DNA from: Hydractinia symbiolongicarpus
Lineage: Eukaryota > Cnidaria > Hydrozoa > Anthoathecata > Hydractiniidae
Direction of reading: 5' to 3'
DNA: 64,000 bases
Assembly: GCF_029227915.1 (NCBI RefSeq)
Contig: NC_079885.1
Span: 13,033,001-13,097,000, forward strand
Of the stretch, positions 61,346 through 64,000 are shown piece after piece. The notes beneath the pieces were generated by a model that did no database searches, was not told the origin of the DNA, and saw only the letters and a program-made list of their open reading frames with translations. Both the position numbers and the translations under genes were made by a program. Within the stretch, counting starts at the first letter, position 1, and every line of letters begins with the position of its first letter.

Positions 61346-63180
61346 TTCCATTAACGTTCTGTTTAACTAAACACTCAAAATGATGCTTTATGCGCAAGCG
61401 TTTATTTGCATGTTCGAAACAGCATGTTGAAATTAACGCTTGGTATGGGGTGAACAAAAATGAATATCAGAGGCACAGTTGGAACTGCTTCACATATAGT
61501 TATATATTGTGTGTATAAACTACATGCTGCGCATAAATGAAACAGGTTCTGTTCTAAATCATGCAGAAAATAAATTTCGCTTTTTTATGAGACAGCTACT
61601 GCTTTATTTGAGACCGCGGATATTATCTAGCAGCTGTAAACAAACATAAATGGCCTGTAAAAGTATATTGGCTTAAACCAAAGTCGGATATAATTTTATC
61701 TGCACTTACTAAATACTAAAATTTCAGAAAGATGGATACATACATTTTGATCATGCTAAATTTTCTGCATAATAATTTTGCACGAAAAAGCCTAACACGT
61801 TTTCAAAATATAATGGCGTCTATGCTAAATTTTTCCTAAACTAAGTTTGCTTTTTGGAAGCATTCATTTTCCTGACATGAATTTGGAGTATACATATTTT
61901 TTACAAGCAACTTAACTTTTGATCTGGTACTTAAGTTGCTAAACAAATGTCTTAAGGGATAATTTTACGCCACATTCTGCTCGAAAGAAATCGAAAAAAA
62001 TCGAAAAAAATTTAGAGGAAATTAGAAATGTTTTTCCGCCTCTATGAGAGTGAGTAGAAATACTTCAACTCGTATTTGAAATCAAAAAGAACAAGAAGCC
62101 CTGCGGCTTAAAGATTTCCGTCAAAAGCCTGGAAATTTGAAGCGGACTTTGAAAACGGAGAATTATGGGGTAAACAAATCACCGAGTATCCCAATTCTCA
62201 ATTATTATTGTAACTAACCTGCATTGTTAAAATACAATCTAGTAAATAAAAAATAAAATAAAATTTTTACATAGCCTATGAAGTATTCTAAAATAACAGT
62301 TAAACTTTAACTGGATATTTTTAAAACTGATCAGGAAATTCTGGAAATTTCAGAATACAAATCTTCTGATGTATAAACTTGACGATTCGAACATAATAAC
62401 TTTTGAACGAGCTCCATTTAAATGAAGGAAGTAGTTCATTGTTAATTAATTCAGCAATAAATACATATTAGCGTTTAAATATTTCAGTATTTAGGCCTTT
62501 AGAATTTACTCTCCTGTTGAAGATTTGTTTAAATGTTGATGGTGCATGGTTTGATGACAGCTGATCTGAAAAAGAAAGTACGTTTTAAAAATGAAAAACA
62601 AGAATACAATTTTGCCATGAACTGAAATTTCCTTAGGTTGTTTAATTATTGCCTCTTTAACCTCTCTTTGCCTCATTGATTTGAAAAGGGGATTTATTAA
62701 AAAGATACAAATCAATGCAATGTGATGCACAAGGCATAATATAAATATATATAAATATTTTTGTTAAAAAAATAACATATTAAGCAGGCGATCCAAGATT
62801 TTGAAATCTGTGGACAATACAGGATTTATTTTGACGAAATCGATTTATTGAATTCAAAAAAATTAATTGTTTGTTATCCTTTTTTGATTCGAATTCCTAA
62901 ATTTGAATTTCTTTTCGGAGAGTCTGATTAGTTGCATTTTTCTGAAAATACTTCTGAAATTTTAAATTGACGAATTGAATTCAACAATTTGAAACAAAAA
63001 AGGGTAAACACACAATAAACTTGCGGATTTGATAAATCGATGGTCCTTTTTGTGAGTCTTTTCTAAGAAATCTTAGAAAAATATTTTGTGATACTTTGAG
63101 TGAGTTCAAGAAAGATTTTCAAGAAAATTAGGCACTCAAGGAGAACTGATAATTAGCCAGTAACAGAATAGTTAGCCATT
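61346..63180. other. Non-coding host DNA upstream of the long SGNH gene
   Basis: No supported gene. It contains the short repeat remnant at 62085-62120 (AACAAGAAGCCCTGCGG...) matching the right end of the insertion in the short SGNH gene, and AT-rich runs. Confidence 0.5.
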
Positions 63181-63184
63181 TTTA

Positions 63185-63430
63185 ATGGCACCATAGCTTG
63201 TGGTTATAACTCTGGCACTTTGTGCTGGAGAATGGGGTTCGATTCCCCTTGGCAGCAATTCAATATGGGCGAGTGAATGCTATGATAGCCCTAGGTTAAC
63301 CCACCATGTGAATGAAACAGGGCTGTTGCATGTTGCAGGGAGTTGTCTGGTAGAGTGAGGACCCTAATTGAGTCTGCGTAGCTCAAAATGAGCATTAAAT
63401 ACTCTAGGACTCTTCAACAGTTATATGTTA
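63185..63430 (+). mobile_element. tRNA-derived SINE
   Basis: An A-box-like TAGCTTGTGGT (63194-63204) and a B box GGTTCGATTCC (63236-63246) at tRNA spacing are followed by a non-tRNA tail (GTCTGGTAGAGTGAGGACCC) to about 63430. The 5' part does not fold into a full tRNA (acceptor ends do not pair), so this is a SINE rather than a tRNA gene. Confidence 0.65.
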
Positions 63431-63816
63431 AGAACACAAGGAAGCTTTTAACTGCTAATTATACTATGCGTAGCGTCTAATTATCCTACATCAGCTAAAT
63501 ATATATATATATTGTTACAGGTTATCATCAGTTCACCCTGACTGTTCGGTGCAGCAACAATAAACTTTTGTCGTGTTTTGACAACTTTTCTGCAAAAAAT
63601 ATAAAAAAATCCTGTGCTAATATACCTTTTTATCTGACAGAAGTAGCCCCACAAAGTGTTGCTTGGAAGCTTTTTTAGCCCCCTTTTCCCCCATAAGAAC
63701 AGGAGTCGGGTGAGTCGGGTGTCCAGTAATGGAAAAATTACGCAAAGCAGGACAAACGCTTTTTGTTGCTGACTCTTTGAGAAAATAGGAACTCTAATTA
63801 AAGCACTATTTTGTGT

Positions 63817-63836
63817 AGCTAGCTAGCTAGCTATCT
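63817..63836 (+). repeat. (TAGC)n microsatellite
   Basis: TAGC tandem units at 63817-63836 and again near 63922-63936; the same step is common between 31.7 and 32.8 kb. Confidence 0.8.
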
Positions 63837-64000
63837 GGCTCTATACGATGTTATTATACGATAATGAGTATATAAGTAACTTCACAACTATTAAAAGGGG
63901 TATGTCAGTACCAAAAATTGAGATAGCTAGCTAGCCAGCACACCTTTCTCACTTAATAAAAAATAATTCTTACCGGATAAAATACACGATTTTAAAAAAT

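Noticed and set aside
63185-63260. tRNA-like sequence with A and B boxes
   Set aside because: The acceptor arms do not pair and a non-tRNA tail follows, so I call it a SINE, not a tRNA gene.

Overview
The window looks like an AT-rich animal nuclear genome, most likely a cnidarian. Support comes from a spliced animal gene of the RMDN1 family, two SGNH/GDSL hydrolase paralogues, Penelope-like and BEL/Pao-like retroelement remnants, Helitron and MITE ends, a tRNA-derived SINE, and several large Polinton/Maverick elements whose gene set is of the kind known from cnidarians. Species cannot be fixed from the sequence alone.

Layout. (1) 1-2835: right end of a Polinton (here 'C') that runs off the left edge, inserted into the PolB gene of an older Polinton fragment ('A', 2836-about 5690). 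(2) 5.7-8.04 kb: AT-rich host DNA with a short tandem array and a fragment of an unidentified split gene. (3) 8058-22337: Polinton 'D', about 14.3 kb, with about 172-bp terminal inverted repeats (TIRs), decayed PolB, integrase, capsid-type and accessory genes. (4) 22.3-33.3 kb: host DNA with BEL/Pao, Penelope-like and MITE remnants and the RMDN1-like gene (minus strand, exons 31979-28526). (5) 33318-48356: Polinton 'B', about 15 kb, with PolB, packaging ATPase, integrase, capsid-type proteins and many small conserved genes. (6) 48.4-51.3 kb: Helitron and pogo/Tigger-like debris. (7) 51313-53591: short SGNH hydrolase gene split by a satellite-bearing insertion. (8) 53.6-58.8 kb: mostly non-coding with a decayed reverse transcriptase. 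(9) 61227-58813: long secreted SGNH hydrolase, 804 aa, one exon. (10) 61.3-64 kb: non-coding with a SINE.

In the Polintons PolB would replicate the element, the integrase insert it, the A32/FtsK-like ATPase package DNA, and the two jelly-roll-type proteins form the capsid. All copies are broken: A and C by nesting and frameshifts, D by frameshifts, deletions and loss of the first integrase aspartate and the PolB motif A aspartate, B by deletion of PolB motif C and many frameshifts. They are fossils, not active elements. A and D carry one PolB lineage; B and C carry another with different TIRs.

Most unusual observations: (i) a GC-rich foldback of roughly 25-60 bp scattered at least six times through genes of Polinton D only, twice at deletion junctions; (ii) element-specific hairpins just 3' of many Polinton genes, reminiscent of the mimivirus hairpin 3'-end signal; (iii) an SGNH gene whose single intron appears to be a transposon inserted in an exon yet removable by GT-AG splicing in frame; (iv) an exact inversion of a four-gene block between Polintons B and D; (v) candidate hammerhead ribozyme cores in Penelope-like repeats.
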